Origin: Clostridium sp. C2-6-12 | GTDB taxonomy: Bacteria > Bacillota > Clostridia > Clostridiales > Clostridiaceae | Direction: 5' to 3' | Assembly (NCBI RefSeq): GCF_009928485.1 | Contig: NZ_JAABNP010000009.1 | Location: 1-64,000, forward strand | Length of the DNA: 64,000 bases | Notes under the pieces: generated by a model | What the model was told of the DNA's origin: nothing | The model's input: only the letters and a program-made list of their open reading frames with translations | The model's database searches: none | Program-made: the position numbers and the translations under genes | Part shown: positions 9,921 to 18,484 of the stretch, piece after piece | Layout of the letters: the number at the start of each line of letters is the position of its first letter | Position numbering within the stretch: the first letter of the stretch is position 1

Positions 9921-10487
9921 ATGAAGGAAATTGATTGTAGAGGTTTTGCATATTTACAGATTATAAGAGAAATGAAGAAATATTTTAATACAATTGGTGA
10001 AGGGGAAGCAATTGTATTAGTTGCTAATGAATTAGAGCGTTCAAATGTAATAAGATATGCAGCTCATAAGGGATATCATGTAGAACAAGAAGAAAATATA
10101 TTTGCTTTAAAAATAGAAAAAAGAGGATGTTTAGAGCTTGAAGAAGAGGAAAATATTTATTCTATATTAATTACAAGTGAAAAATTAGGTCAAGGTGACG
10201 ATGAATTAGGCATAATATTAATGAAGGAATATTTTGAGTTGCTAAATGAATGTGAACAGCTTCCTAGACAAATCTTATTTTTAAATTCTGCAGTTAAATT
10301 ATTAAAAAAGGATTCTAGTGCCTTAGAAGAAATAAAGATGTTACATAAAAAAGGTGTATCAATTTTATTAAATGATACATCAATAAAGTATTATAATTTA
10401 GAGGAGGAAATAACTTTTGGAGAAATAATTGGTATGTATGATATGCTAATTGTTATGAAGAAGTCAAAAAAGCTAATAAAATTATAA
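9921..10487 (+). CDS. YedF-like protein (TusA-like N-terminus plus DsrE-like C-terminus), active-site Cys missing
   Basis: A 188-residue protein that matches the architecture of the 'sulfurtransferase-like selenium metabolism protein YedF' family. It has an N-terminal TusA/SirA fold (residues 1-70, starting KEIDCRG) and a C-terminal DsrE/F-like domain (from about 85, with ILITSEKLGQGDDELG). TusA domains normally carry a CPxP catalytic motif directly after the DCRG segment. Here that place reads FAYLQII, so both the reactive Cys and the prolines are gone. Cys at about residue 6 of DCRG remains. The protein may therefore be a non-catalytic paralogue. Start ATG follows AAGGGG. The FAD oxidoreductase gene begins 35 nt downstream, and the two probably form an operon. 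Confidence 0.72.
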   Translation: MKEIDCRGFAYLQIIREMKKYFNTIGEGEAIVLVANELERSNVIRYAAHKGYHVEQEENIFALKIEKRGCLELEEEENIYSILITSEKLGQGDDELGIILMKEYFELLNECEQLPRQILFLNSAVKLLKKDSSALEEIKMLHKKGVSILLNDTSIKYYNLEEEITFGEIIGMYDMLIVMKKSKKLIKL

Positions 10488-10522
10488 TAAAAGAAAAAAT
10501 ATTTTATTAATGGGGGATTGAA

Positions 10523-11482
10523 ATGCCAACTTATGATTTGATTGTTATTGGAGCTGGAATAGCTGGAATGACTGCAGCAATGGGTGCTGCAAATGCAGGA
10601 ATAAAAAAAATACTTATTATTGAAAAGGAATCTGTTGTTGGAGGAATAATTAACCAATGTATCCATAATGGATTTGGAGAGAAATTTTTAGGCGAGCCAG
10701 TAACAGGGCCAGAATATATCCATTATATACAAAAACAATTAGACAAATCAAAAATAGATATATTGTTAAATACTACATTATTAGATATTACAAGAGAAAA
10801 GACAGTTACATATGTAAATTCTAATGAAGGTGTTGAAGATGTTACAGCTGGAGCAATAATATTTGCTATGGGATCAAAGGAACGATATTCAGGAAATGTT
10901 GTTATACCTACTAATGGTCTTACAGGTATATTTACCGTTGGAGAGGCTCATAGAATAATTAATCTAGAGGGATATCTTCCAGGCAGGAAAACAATAATTA
11001 TAGCTAAGGACAAATGGGCATTTATAGTTGCAAGAAGGTTTATAATAGAAGGTGGAAATATAGAAGCGGTAGTTATTGAAAATTCTTATGATAAAATGGC
11101 TGATTCGGAAATACATGATATAATAGATGGTTTTTATATCCCTGTAATTGAAAATTCACGAGTAATCGAAATTGAAGGAGATACAAGAATTCAAAAGGTA
11201 AAAATAATGAATTTAAAAGATAATCAGATTGAGGAAAAAGAATGTGATTCCTTGTTATTATCAGTTGGATTCATTCCTGAAAGTGCTATCTTAAGAAAAT
11301 TAAAAATTGATATTAATAATGAACTGTTAGGACCAGAAGTAATAGATTATAAAACATCTTTAGATGGATTTTTTGCATGTGGTAATATAGTATATGGAGA
11401 AAATGCTATGCATATGAAAGAAACTGATGGTATTGAATGTGGAATAAAAGCAGCGGAATATATTAAAAAGTACATCTATTAA
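10523..11482 (+). CDS. FAD/NAD(P)-dependent oxidoreductase, short GlpA-operon type
   Basis: A 319-residue pyridine nucleotide-disulfide oxidoreductase-like flavoprotein. The FAD-binding GAGIAG is at residues 10-15, followed by an acidic end of the second strand (IIEKE), and the C-terminal FAD motif has GFFACGN. The segment GGIINQCIHNGFG strongly resembles the flavoprotein that accompanies the glycerol-3-phosphate dehydrogenase in many Clostridia. That family is usually 400 or more residues, so this copy is about 100 shorter, mainly in the NAD-binding middle. Its partner upstream is the YedF-like gene; together they suggest a sulfur- or selenium-linked redox role, which is inference. The stop lies 1 nt before the end of the convergent gene. 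Confidence 0.78.
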   Translation: MPTYDLIVIGAGIAGMTAAMGAANAGIKKILIIEKESVVGGIINQCIHNGFGEKFLGEPVTGPEYIHYIQKQLDKSKIDILLNTTLLDITREKTVTYVNSNEGVEDVTAGAIIFAMGSKERYSGNVVIPTNGLTGIFTVGEAHRIINLEGYLPGRKTIIIAKDKWAFIVARRFIIEGGNIEAVVIENSYDKMADSEIHDIIDGFYIPVIENSRVIEIEGDTRIQKVKIMNLKDNQIEEKECDSLLLSVGFIPESAILRKLKIDINNELLGPEVIDYKTSLDGFFACGNIVYGENAMHMKETDGIECGIKAAEYIKKYIY

Positions 11483-11483
11483 T

Positions 11484-12056
11484 TCATGATTTATTAAAAA
11501 TGTTAAGCCATTCTTTGTACATTAAATTATGCCCTGATGAGGTGAGATGAATTCCATCTAAATATATGTCAGTTTCATTTAAGGTCAAATCATAAAAATT
11601 AATAAACTCTAGTTTATATTTCTCGCAGAGATTAATAAGCGCAGCTCTTAGGGGGAGAAGTTCTTTTTCTGCATAATCATATAAATGTGATGGAGAAAAA
11701 AGTTTATTTGCCATAGATCCTATAATTTTAGGTGGTATACCTATTATAATTTTTGAGTTAATATTTATTGCATCTTTAATCATTAATTCAATATTATCTA
11801 TTATTGAATTTACAGATCTTCCTAAAAGAAGGTCGTTTGTACCACACATTATAAAAAGTCTAGAAGGATTATATTTTAAGACATCGTCATAATAACGAGA
11901 AAGCATGGAAGTGGTAGTATCACCATTACATGCTTTATTTAATGATGAAGGATAGAGTTCATGAGTTACTTTATATGCCCAGGAATTTTGCTTTGGAACT
12001 CCATATCCAAAAGTTAAGCTATCACCAAAAAAAATAATATCAAAATGATTATTCAT
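11484..12056 (-). CDS. SGNH/GDSL-family hydrolase
   Basis: A 190-residue lipase/esterase-like hydrolase. All SGNH blocks are visible: GDSLTFGYG near the N-terminus (nucleophile Ser), NGDTTT (block II Gly), CGTNDLL (block III Asn) and DGIHLT near the C-terminus (catalytic Asp and His). The reading frame stays open 37 codons further upstream, but the start at 12056 is chosen because AAAGGAGG precedes it at proper spacing. The longer version would translate a repeat element. There is no signal peptide, so it acts in the cytoplasm. The substrate is unknown; relatives act on acetylated sugars or short-chain esters. It ends one base before the convergent oxidoreductase. Confidence 0.88.
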   Translation of the reverse strand: MNNHFDIIFFGDSLTFGYGVPKQNSWAYKVTHELYPSSLNKACNGDTTTSMLSRYYDDVLKYNPSRLFIMCGTNDLLLGRSVNSIIDNIELMIKDAININSKIIIGIPPKIIGSMANKLFSPSHLYDYAEKELLPLRAALINLCEKYKLEFINFYDLTLNETDIYLDGIHLTSSGHNLMYKEWLNIFNKS

Positions 12057-12109
12057 AATACAACCTCCTTTAAGTGAAAGTCCAAATTTTATATTTGGGT
12101 ACTTGAACT

Positions 12110-12187
12110 TAAGCAGACATCTCAAATCTATGATTTGATGATGGTCGCTTACTCTGTGAGCACTCAACGAGCGAATGCGAGTCGAGT
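12110..12187 (-). repeat. Dispersed repeat element between GDSL and RusA-like genes
   Basis: Read on the minus strand this holds CTCGACTCGC, CGCTC, GAGTAAGCGA and then the palindrome CAAATCATAGATTTG (12123-12137). The same order of blocks, CTCGACTCGC-CGCTC-TGAGTAAGCGA-AAATCATAGATTT, is found at 52470-52523 inside the tail operon. It is richer in GC than its surroundings. It codes for nothing on its own and lies between two minus-strand genes. Confidence 0.65.
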
Positions 12188-12195
12188 TTCCTTTT

Positions 12196-12894
12196 TTAAA
12201 ATAATTTTTTAAAACATTTTTTGCAGATTATTGTTTTTCCATTATCAGCTTTAATATAATCATCTGAAATAATAGTTTTATTGCAAATATCACAGGAATT
12301 ATTCAGATTTGAGGTATTTTTCTTATTAGTTTTATTTATATCTGTAGTGGTATTAATAATAGACTTAGGCTTTATTTTATTTGGAACTTTTTTATCTAAG
12401 GCATTGTTATTTGAAATATTATTTACTAAAGTTTTTTTTATTGGAGAATATAATTTTGCTGCTGTTGGGGTAGCTTTTTTTGTAATGCTATAACCAAAAT
12501 CATATTCACTTTCAGCAAACAATTCTAATTCAAATCTAGGGTTTTCCTTGTCATAATATTCTTCAGTAAAAATCTTTGTTATTTGTGCATCATTAACTAT
12601 AAGACCGCTTTTTTCTATTCCATCAAATATACTTTTAGTAATATTAATAGTATCTGGATGACGTTTTTCACTTTTATAATAAACCTTTAATATTGCTATT
12701 AAACTTTCAGAAAAAACTATATCAGGATTTTGGCTCCTTGCAAGTAGTGCTATTTCTTGTTCATATAATGCATATCTATCATGATATTTTCCAGAACTAA
12801 TTGGTAAAATTGCACGACCGTCCATATTGTGTAATTTAAAATTTGATTTAGTAATGGGTGAACCATTAATTACTACCTTAGCATAATTAGACAT
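12196..12894 (-). CDS. RusA-like Holliday-junction resolvase domain with C-terminal zinc finger
   Basis: A 232-residue protein. Residues 1-130 resemble the RusA family: HPDTINITKSIFDG at 79-92 followed by GLIVNDAQI at 97-105. Aligning by eye with E. coli RusA puts its catalytic Asp70 on D81, Lys76 on K87 and Asp91 on D102, but Asp72 on Ile83. One acidic metal ligand therefore seems to be lost. Residues 150-200 are a Lys/Asn/Thr-rich linker. The C-terminus has two CxxC knuckles (C201/C204 and C224/C227), a zinc-finger-like module not usual in RusA. RusA genes normally sit in prophages, but no phage genes are near this one. Start ATG follows AAGGAGA. It may bind branched DNA or may be a plain hypothetical. 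Confidence 0.65.
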   Translation of the reverse strand: MSNYAKVVINGSPITKSNFKLHNMDGRAILPISSGKYHDRYALYEQEIALLARSQNPDIVFSESLIAILKVYYKSEKRHPDTINITKSIFDGIEKSGLIVNDAQITKIFTEEYYDKENPRFELELFAESEYDFGYSITKKATPTAAKLYSPIKKTLVNNISNNNALDKKVPNKIKPKSIINTTTDINKTNKKNTSNLNNSCDICNKTIISDDYIKADNGKTIICKKCFKKLF

Positions 12895-13187
12895 TTAAAA
12901 TCTCCTTAAATAAAAAATAAGTATTAATTAAAATATACAGCATATGTGTCTTTTATACAATTGCAGTGAGTTGTATTATTAAATTGAACTTTGATAATAT
13001 TTAATATATAAAGTATAATATTTTAGGAATTAAATATATTTCAATAAGGTTCAATGTTAGAAACTTACTAAAATATTACAAATATATTAAACAATATTAC
13101 GAATATATTAACAATGTCAAAGAATAGAGAAATTATTTATATTATAGGATAGAATTAAATCAGTTAAATAAAAAAGAGGTAATAAAA

Positions 13188-14207
13188 ATGAGTAAAAAAA
13201 TAATTTTAGCAATAGAATCAAGCTGTGATGAGACTTCTGCAGCAGTTGTTGTAGATGGCAGGGAAGTTTTATCAAATGTAATTGCATCTCAAATAGATAC
13301 TCACAAGAAATATGGTGGAGTTGTACCTGAGGTTGCATCAAGAATGCATATAGAAGTTATAGATAGTGTTGTAAAAGCAGCCCTTGGAGAAGCAGAAGTT
13401 TCACTAGAGGATATTGATGCAATAGGTGTTACTTATGGACCAGGACTTGTTGGAGCACTTTTAGTAGGACTTCAATATGCTAAAGGTCTTTCATTAGGTT
13501 CAAACAAGCCACTAATTGGAGTTAATCATATTCAAGGACATATTAGTGCTAATTTTATAGAGCATAAGGATTTAAAGCCACCATTTGTTTCTTTAGTCGT
13601 TTCAGGAGGGCATACTTTTATAGTGCATGTAAAAGGATATAGAGATTTTGAAGTAATAGCTCAGACAAGAGATGATGCGGCAGGGGAAGCTTATGATAAG
13701 GTTGCTAGAGCATTAGGGCTTGGATATCCAGGAGGGCCTAAAATTGATAAAATAGCTAAAGAAGGAAATGAAAATGCAATAGAATTTCCAAGAGCTAAAT
13801 TTCAAGATGACACATTAGATTTTTCTTTTAGTGGAGTAAAATCTGCTGTACTAAATTATTTGAACAAGGCTAAAATGAAAGAAGAGGAGATAAACGTAGC
13901 AGATATAGCAGCTTCTTTTCAAAAGGCAATTGTTGATGTTTTAAAAACTAATTTATTTTTAACTTGTGAGAGAAGAGGAATTACAAAAATTGCTGTAGCT
14001 GGGGGAGTTGCTTCTAATTCGTGTTTGAGACAGACGCTTCAAGATGAAGGCGCAAAAAGAGGCATTGAAATATTATTTCCATCACCTATATTATGCACTG
14101 ATAATGCAGCAATGATTGGAAGTGCAGCGTATTTTAATTATCAGGAAGGAATAATATCTGATTTAGATATAAACGCAAAACCTAATTTAAAGTTAGGGGA
14201 GGGGTAG
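13188..14207 (+). CDS. tsaD: tRNA N6-adenosine threonylcarbamoyltransferase
   Basis: A 339-residue TsaD (Gcp/Kae1 family). With TsaB and TsaE it transfers the threonylcarbamoyl group to A37 of tRNAs that read ANN codons, giving t6A. The N-terminal signature [10 protein letters not shown], the metal-binding His pair in NHIQGH (about 111-116), the ATP-site segments VSGGHT and GGPKIDK, and the C-terminal AGGVASN are all present. Length matches the family. Start ATG follows AAGAGGT. The alpha/beta-hydrolase-like gene follows after 8 nt and is probably cotranscribed. Confidence 0.97.
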   Translation: MSKKIILAIESSCDETSAAVVVDGREVLSNVIASQIDTHKKYGGVVPEVASRMHIEVIDSVVKAALGEAEVSLEDIDAIGVTYGPGLVGALLVGLQYAKGLSLGSNKPLIGVNHIQGHISANFIEHKDLKPPFVSLVVSGGHTFIVHVKGYRDFEVIAQTRDDAAGEAYDKVARALGLGYPGGPKIDKIAKEGNENAIEFPRAKFQDDTLDFSFSGVKSAVLNYLNKAKMKEEEINVADIAASFQKAIVDVLKTNLFLTCERRGITKIAVAGGVASNSCLRQTLQDEGAKRGIEILFPSPILCTDNAAMIGSAAYFNYQEGIISDLDINAKPNLKLGEG

Positions 14208-14215
14208 ATTCTAAG

Positions 14216-15220
14216 ATGAAGTTATTAGCACACTCTAATGTGGTACATAAACTTGAAAAAGATAAAGTTAGCAAGAGAAAAATATTAAAAAAAATTGTAA
14301 TCTTTTTTGTTGCATTATTTCTTGTAGGAGTTGTGGCTCAGATTATAACTAATTTTATAGACGGCGAAAGATTAAAATCACGATTTAAGTACGGTAGAAT
14401 AGATGGCAAAAAGATGGAATATAAGTTTAAGTCAGGCACTGATTATACTGTTGTATTTGATGGAGCATTGGGAAACAATATGTATGAATGGGAAAATATC
14501 TGTAAAACTCTAGAGGATAAAAAGATGTCAACCTTCATATATAATAGAAGAGGGTATGGATTTAATGATGGAGGAGAAGTTCGAACACCAGAAGACCAAG
14601 CTAAGGATTTAAAACTTTTGCTTAGAAAAGCTGGAGTTTCAGAACCTTATGTTTTGGTAGGTGAAGAATATGGAAGTTTGGTTATAACAAATTTTATAAA
14701 GTTATATCCGAAGTCAGTGGCAGGTGTAATTCTTGTTGATCCAATGTCAGAAGAAGTTATTAAGACCAATGAATTTAAAGAAAGTATTAAGTCTAAATAT
14801 TATAGGAGTAAATTTGAAACTATAGGTACTAACTTCAGTTTAACTTCATTATTAAGCAGCATGGGATTAACTACTGAAAACAAGGTGTTTAAAGAACATT
14901 TAGGCGAAAATGAATTAAATGAATTTGTTGGCTTTGAAAACAAAAAAAACTATAAAGAAGCTGTTTCAAATGAATTAAGAAATTTATATGAAGGCTCTTC
15001 AGATAGTCAAAAAGATGGACTTTTTGAAGCTATGCCATTTTATTTAATAACTAGCAATGAAAATGATCCAGCAATAAAATTAGGGGAAGCAGCACTTACA
15101 ACATTATATAAAAAAGAATCAAGTGATTCGCCAGTTTCCTTATTAGACCCTGATACAATTGTTAATGGAATAAATAACGTTATGAAAGAAGCGAAAAAAT
15201 TATCCAATAAAAAATCATAA
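14216..15220 (+). CDS. Membrane-anchored alpha/beta-hydrolase-fold protein, nucleophile motif altered
   Basis: A 334-residue protein with one N-terminal membrane segment (about 26-46) and an outward-facing alpha/beta-hydrolase fold (about 60-320). The fold is recognised from YNRRGYGFNDGG, the nucleophile-elbow region and VILVDPMSEE. The elbow usually reads GxSxG, but here it is GEEYG (149-153), so the nucleophile Ser is replaced by Glu151. Unless another residue serves, it is likely a non-catalytic or unusual hydrolase. It starts 8 nt after tsaD, with the RBS inside the tsaD end. HtrA follows downstream under separate control. The role is unknown. Confidence 0.75.
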   Translation: MKLLAHSNVVHKLEKDKVSKRKILKKIVIFFVALFLVGVVAQIITNFIDGERLKSRFKYGRIDGKKMEYKFKSGTDYTVVFDGALGNNMYEWENICKTLEDKKMSTFIYNRRGYGFNDGGEVRTPEDQAKDLKLLLRKAGVSEPYVLVGEEYGSLVITNFIKLYPKSVAGVILVDPMSEEVIKTNEFKESIKSKYYRSKFETIGTNFSLTSLLSSMGLTTENKVFKEHLGENELNEFVGFENKKNYKEAVSNELRNLYEGSSDSQKDGLFEAMPFYLITSNENDPAIKLGEAALTTLYKKESSDSPVSLLDPDTIVNGINNVMKEAKKLSNKKS

Positions 15221-15390
15221 AATATGTCTAAGAAAATTATATATAATTGTCATTTGTTTGACACACAACCACTTTATAATAAAAATATAAAGTAGGACTG
15301 AAAAATAAGTTTTAAAGTACTTTGAAACTTGAAACATATTATTTAGACTAGTGAAATAAATTATAATTATATAATTAGGAGGAAACTTTT

Positions 15391-16614
15391 ATGAATAACA
15401 ATAATGAAAATAATAATAAATTTATTGATGTTGAATCACTTCCAGTAAATGAAGGACAACAAGTTGCATGGGATGATTGCTTTCAAAATATTAATTATAC
15501 AGAACCTAAAAAGAAAAAGAGAAAAGGCTTACGTGTTTTAGGAAAAATTGCTGGAATGTTATTTATTACTATGATAGGTGGAGTATTTGGAAGTACAATA
15601 ACTTATTCATTGCTTAAGTCAAGTAATGTTGTGGCTACAAAACAAATAGTCAGCTCTATTCCTCAATCATTTACGGCAAGCAGCTCTGATGCAATGTCAG
15701 CAGCAGATGCATTTAATAAGGTAGCACCTGCAGTTGTTATTGTTTCAACTAAAGGGGCATCTAATGGATTTACACAAGGCCAAGAAGGTATGGGATCAGG
15801 TTTTATTATAAATGAAGAAGGATATGTTTTAACTAACTATCATGTTATTTCAACTGCTAAGGAAATTACAGTTACTTTAAGTAATAACACAGATGTTAGT
15901 GCAAGTATAGTAAACTATGATTCAGAAAAAGATATTGCAATGCTTAAATTAAAAGAAGGAACAAAGGTTCCAGCCGTTGCAGAACTTGGAGATTCAGATG
16001 AAGTATATCCTGGCGCAGAAGTTATAGCAATTGGAACACCTCTTTCTAAAAACTTTGCTCAAACACTAACAAAAGGAGTTATAAGTGGAAGCAATAGAAC
16101 TATAGAAAGTCAAAGTGGAACAAGTGTAAACTTAATTCAAACAGATGCGGCTATTAATCCAGGAAACAGTGGGGGCCCATTAGTAAATGCTAAAGGCCAA
16201 GTTATAGGAATAAATTCACTAAAGCTAGGAACTCAAACTTTAGGGGAAACTAGTATTGAAGGTATAGGCTTTGCAATTCCTATAAATGAAGTAAAGAATA
16301 AAATTGATGCATTATCAAAACCTATTTTAAACTTAGGAATTCAAATAAGAGAAATTGATAGTACTACTGCTAAACAACACAATTTGCAAGAAGGTATATA
16401 TGTAATGGCAGTTGATGAATTTTCACCAGCAGAGAAAGCAGGAGTTAAAATTGGTGATATCATTATTAAATGTGATGGAAAATCAGTTAAGACTTTTAAA
16501 GAACTTAAGGCAATAAAAGAAACTAAATCTGCAGGCGATACAATTAATATAGAAGTAGTGAGAAATAATAAAAATGTTAATTTATCAGTTGTATTAGAGG
16601 AAAAAGCAAATTAA
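15391..16614 (+). CDS. htrA: HtrA/DegP-like serine protease with PDZ domain
   Basis: A 407-residue membrane-anchored envelope protease. The cytoplasmic tail (1-48) ends in a Lys/Arg cluster, followed by one membrane helix (about 51-75), a trypsin-like domain (105-305) and a C-terminal PDZ domain (about 315-400). The catalytic triad is visible as His151 (TNYHVIS), Asp181 (EKDIAML) and Ser260 (NPGNSGGPL). HtrA proteins degrade misfolded exported proteins under heat or envelope stress. Start ATG follows AGGAGG. A strong hairpin terminator follows, so it is monocistronic or the last gene of its unit. Confidence 0.95.
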   Translation: MNNNNENNNKFIDVESLPVNEGQQVAWDDCFQNINYTEPKKKKRKGLRVLGKIAGMLFITMIGGVFGSTITYSLLKSSNVVATKQIVSSIPQSFTASSSDAMSAADAFNKVAPAVVIVSTKGASNGFTQGQEGMGSGFIINEEGYVLTNYHVISTAKEITVTLSNNTDVSASIVNYDSEKDIAMLKLKEGTKVPAVAELGDSDEVYPGAEVIAIGTPLSKNFAQTLTKGVISGSNRTIESQSGTSVNLIQTDAAINPGNSGGPLVNAKGQVIGINSLKLGTQTLGETSIEGIGFAIPINEVKNKIDALSKPILNLGIQIREIDSTTAKQHNLQEGIYVMAVDEFSPAEKAGVKIGDIIIKCDGKSVKTFKELKAIKETKSAGDTINIEVVRNNKNVNLSVVLEEKAN

Positions 16615-16628
16615 ATTTAACTTATAAT

Positions 16629-16675
16629 AAATAGGATTGATGATTGTGTCGTAAGCAATTGTTAATCCTATTTTC
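16629..16675 (+). terminator. Terminator after htrA
   Basis: ATAGGATT (16631-16638) and AATCCTAT (16664-16671), with further pairing of ATTG and CAAT inside, form a long hairpin followed by TTTT. Confidence 0.7.
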
Positions 16676-16803
16676 AATTAGATGCCTATTATGTAAAGTT
16701 TTACTTTAAAAAGTTTAAGAAAAGTAGTAATATAAAAAAATAAGGGGGAATTGAAATCTTTAGTTTTTATTATTAAATGCTTAAAAATTTAAAGGAGAAA
16801 GAC

Positions 16804-17112
16804 ATGGAAGAAATAATATTAAATATTATAATGCATAGCGGAGAAGCAAGAAGCTGCTCAATGGAAGCAATTGCTTTAGCTAAAAAAGGTGACTTTGATA
16901 AAGCAAAAGAATTAATAATAAAAGCTGATGAAGAATTAGGGTATGCCCATAGTTCACAAACAAGTTTAATTCAAGGTGAGGCGGCAAGTGATAAAATAGA
17001 TTTTTCCTTGCTTTTAGTACACGCTCAAGATCATTTAATGACAACTATGACATTTAAGGATTTGGCATTAGAATTAATAGATGTACATGAAAAAATAAAC
17101 TCCATTAATTAG
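16804..17112 (+). CDS. PTS lactose/cellobiose-type IIA component (stand-alone)
   Basis: A 102-residue EIIA of the lactose/cellobiose PTS family, which relays phosphate from HPr to a IIB domain. The all-helical pattern includes HSGEARS near the start and the active-site His in LLVHAQDHLM. The ATG at 16804 is chosen because AAAGGAG stands 8 nt before it; an in-frame upstream ATG at 16777 has no such site. No IIB or IIC gene is nearby. The next gene, starting 11 nt later, is a solute-binding protein, an odd partner. The IIA may serve permeases coded elsewhere or act as a regulator. Confidence 0.88.
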   Translation: MEEIILNIIMHSGEARSCSMEAIALAKKGDFDKAKELIIKADEELGYAHSSQTSLIQGEAASDKIDFSLLLVHAQDHLMTTMTFKDLALELIDVHEKINSIN

Positions 17113-17123
17113 AGGGATAAAAT

Positions 17124-18275
17124 ATGAGAAATAAAATAAAATATTTTGTTGTTTCATTTATTTTATTAGTATTAGGAATAATAAGTATTAATTTATTTCA
17201 ACCTAATAAGGAACAGCAGGTTAAAGGAAGTATTGAACTTTTAGTAAGTGAAAATGCTTATGATTATCTAGTAGAATGTGCAAATGGTTTTATGAAAGTG
17301 AATGATAAAACTGTAATTAACATAAAAAAATTAGAAAATTATAATCAAATCACCAATACATCAGAAAATACTAAGGTGAAAAGTGCTAACATTGCACAAA
17401 TTGACAGATTTAATTTCCAACAATTAAAGTTAGATGAGTATGCATATTATAACAAGGATGATAAACTTTTAGATAACTATGCTAAAAATTTTTCCGAATA
17501 TAGAATAAATCAAGTTAAGCATGATGAGGATTCAATAGGAATACCGTTGACTTCAAGACCATTAGTTTTTTATATAAGGGAAGATATATTAAAGCAATAT
17601 AAATATAAAAGAGAAGATTTAAACACCTGGGATGATATCATAAAGATCGGTAAGGAAATTTATGAAAAAAGCAGTGGTAAAGTATGTATAATAAATGCAA
17701 CTGGGCAAGATTATGAAGATTTGTTAGATTTATTAACTATGCAAATTTTTACTAAAGATAAAAGCGTAGAAGCTATACAGCTAGAAGTTCAAGCCATGGT
17801 TAAAAAATTGAAGGAAAATAATATTTTAAAGGTAACAGGTGATGAGGATTTTATAGGAAGAATATCTTCTATTAATGCTATGAGCGAAATAATGAAGATT
17901 GAAACACCATGCCAGTGGAGTGCTGGAAATGTACCAAGCATTAAACCTGGAGGCAATAAATTTTTTGCAACAGAGGGAGATAATTTATTAGTATATAATC
18001 AAAATGCTGATAATGAAAAGTTAATTGAAAAATTTATAACTTATGTAATAACTAATAATAAACAAGCTGTTAAGTATGTGAAAGAAGGAAAATTCTTTTC
18101 AAGTTATTTATATACTTACACTAGTAAAGAAATTGAAGATAACGTAAAAAATTTTGTTGGTAAAAGTCCTCTTGTAATGTTAAGCAATGTGGAAGAAAAA
18201 ACACCTAAGATTGAGGAGTATGATAAATATATAAAAGTAAAACAAAAACTTAGGTCTGACAATAATAACAGTTAA
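17124..18275 (+). CDS. Extracellular solute-binding protein-like (family 1), membrane-anchored
   Basis: A 383-residue protein with an N-terminal hydrophobic segment (about 8-25) lacking a lipobox Cys, then a periplasmic-binding-protein type II fold as in sugar ABC receptors. The fold is suggested by IGIPLTSRPLVFYIREDIL and NTWDDIIKIGKEI. Normal clostridial sugar receptors are lipoproteins; this one would stay as a signal-anchored protein or be secreted. No ABC permease genes adjoin it. It lies 11 nt after the PTS IIA gene, so both are cotranscribed and end at the hairpin at 18313. A sensory role in sugar uptake is possible but unproven. Confidence 0.72.
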   Translation: MRNKIKYFVVSFILLVLGIISINLFQPNKEQQVKGSIELLVSENAYDYLVECANGFMKVNDKTVINIKKLENYNQITNTSENTKVKSANIAQIDRFNFQQLKLDEYAYYNKDDKLLDNYAKNFSEYRINQVKHDEDSIGIPLTSRPLVFYIREDILKQYKYKREDLNTWDDIIKIGKEIYEKSSGKVCIINATGQDYEDLLDLLTMQIFTKDKSVEAIQLEVQAMVKKLKENNILKVTGDEDFIGRISSINAMSEIMKIETPCQWSAGNVPSIKPGGNKFFATEGDNLLVYNQNADNEKLIEKFITYVITNNKQAVKYVKEGKFFSSYLYTYTSKEIEDNVKNFVGKSPLVMLSNVEEKTPKIEEYDKYIKVKQKLRSDNNNS

Positions 18276-18312
18276 TGATGAAATTTCTCGAAGAATTTTC
18301 TGAGGAATATAT

Positions 18313-18357
18313 AATGGAGTATCAAAATTATAGAAATATTTTGATACTCCATTTTTT
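18313..18357 (+). terminator. Terminator after the solute-binding protein gene
   Basis: AATGGAGTATCAAAAT pairs with ATTTTGATACTCCATT (ending about 18352), followed by TTTTT. Confidence 0.85.
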
Positions 18358-18467
18358 ATTTTATAGAAAAGTATAAAAAGATTAATTTTGAAACTTAGTG
18401 ATATCAATGCTTATGGATGTATTACATGGTGAAAAATGAATCATTCACCATTCATCATTAATTAAAT

Positions 18468-18480
18468 GTGGCGTAGCCAC
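18468..18480. repeat. Palindrome GTGGCGTAGCCAC
   Basis: A GC-rich 13-bp palindrome just downstream of the minus-strand glycosyltransferase. A variant, GTGGCTATGCCAC, stands at 36356-36368 after sipL. Both lie just beyond gene ends. Confidence 0.45.
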
Positions 18481-18484
18481 TTTG

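Noticed and set aside
15258..15280. Promoter-like TTGACA and TATAAT upstream of htrA
   Set aside because: The spacing is only 11 bp, far too short for a sigma-A promoter.
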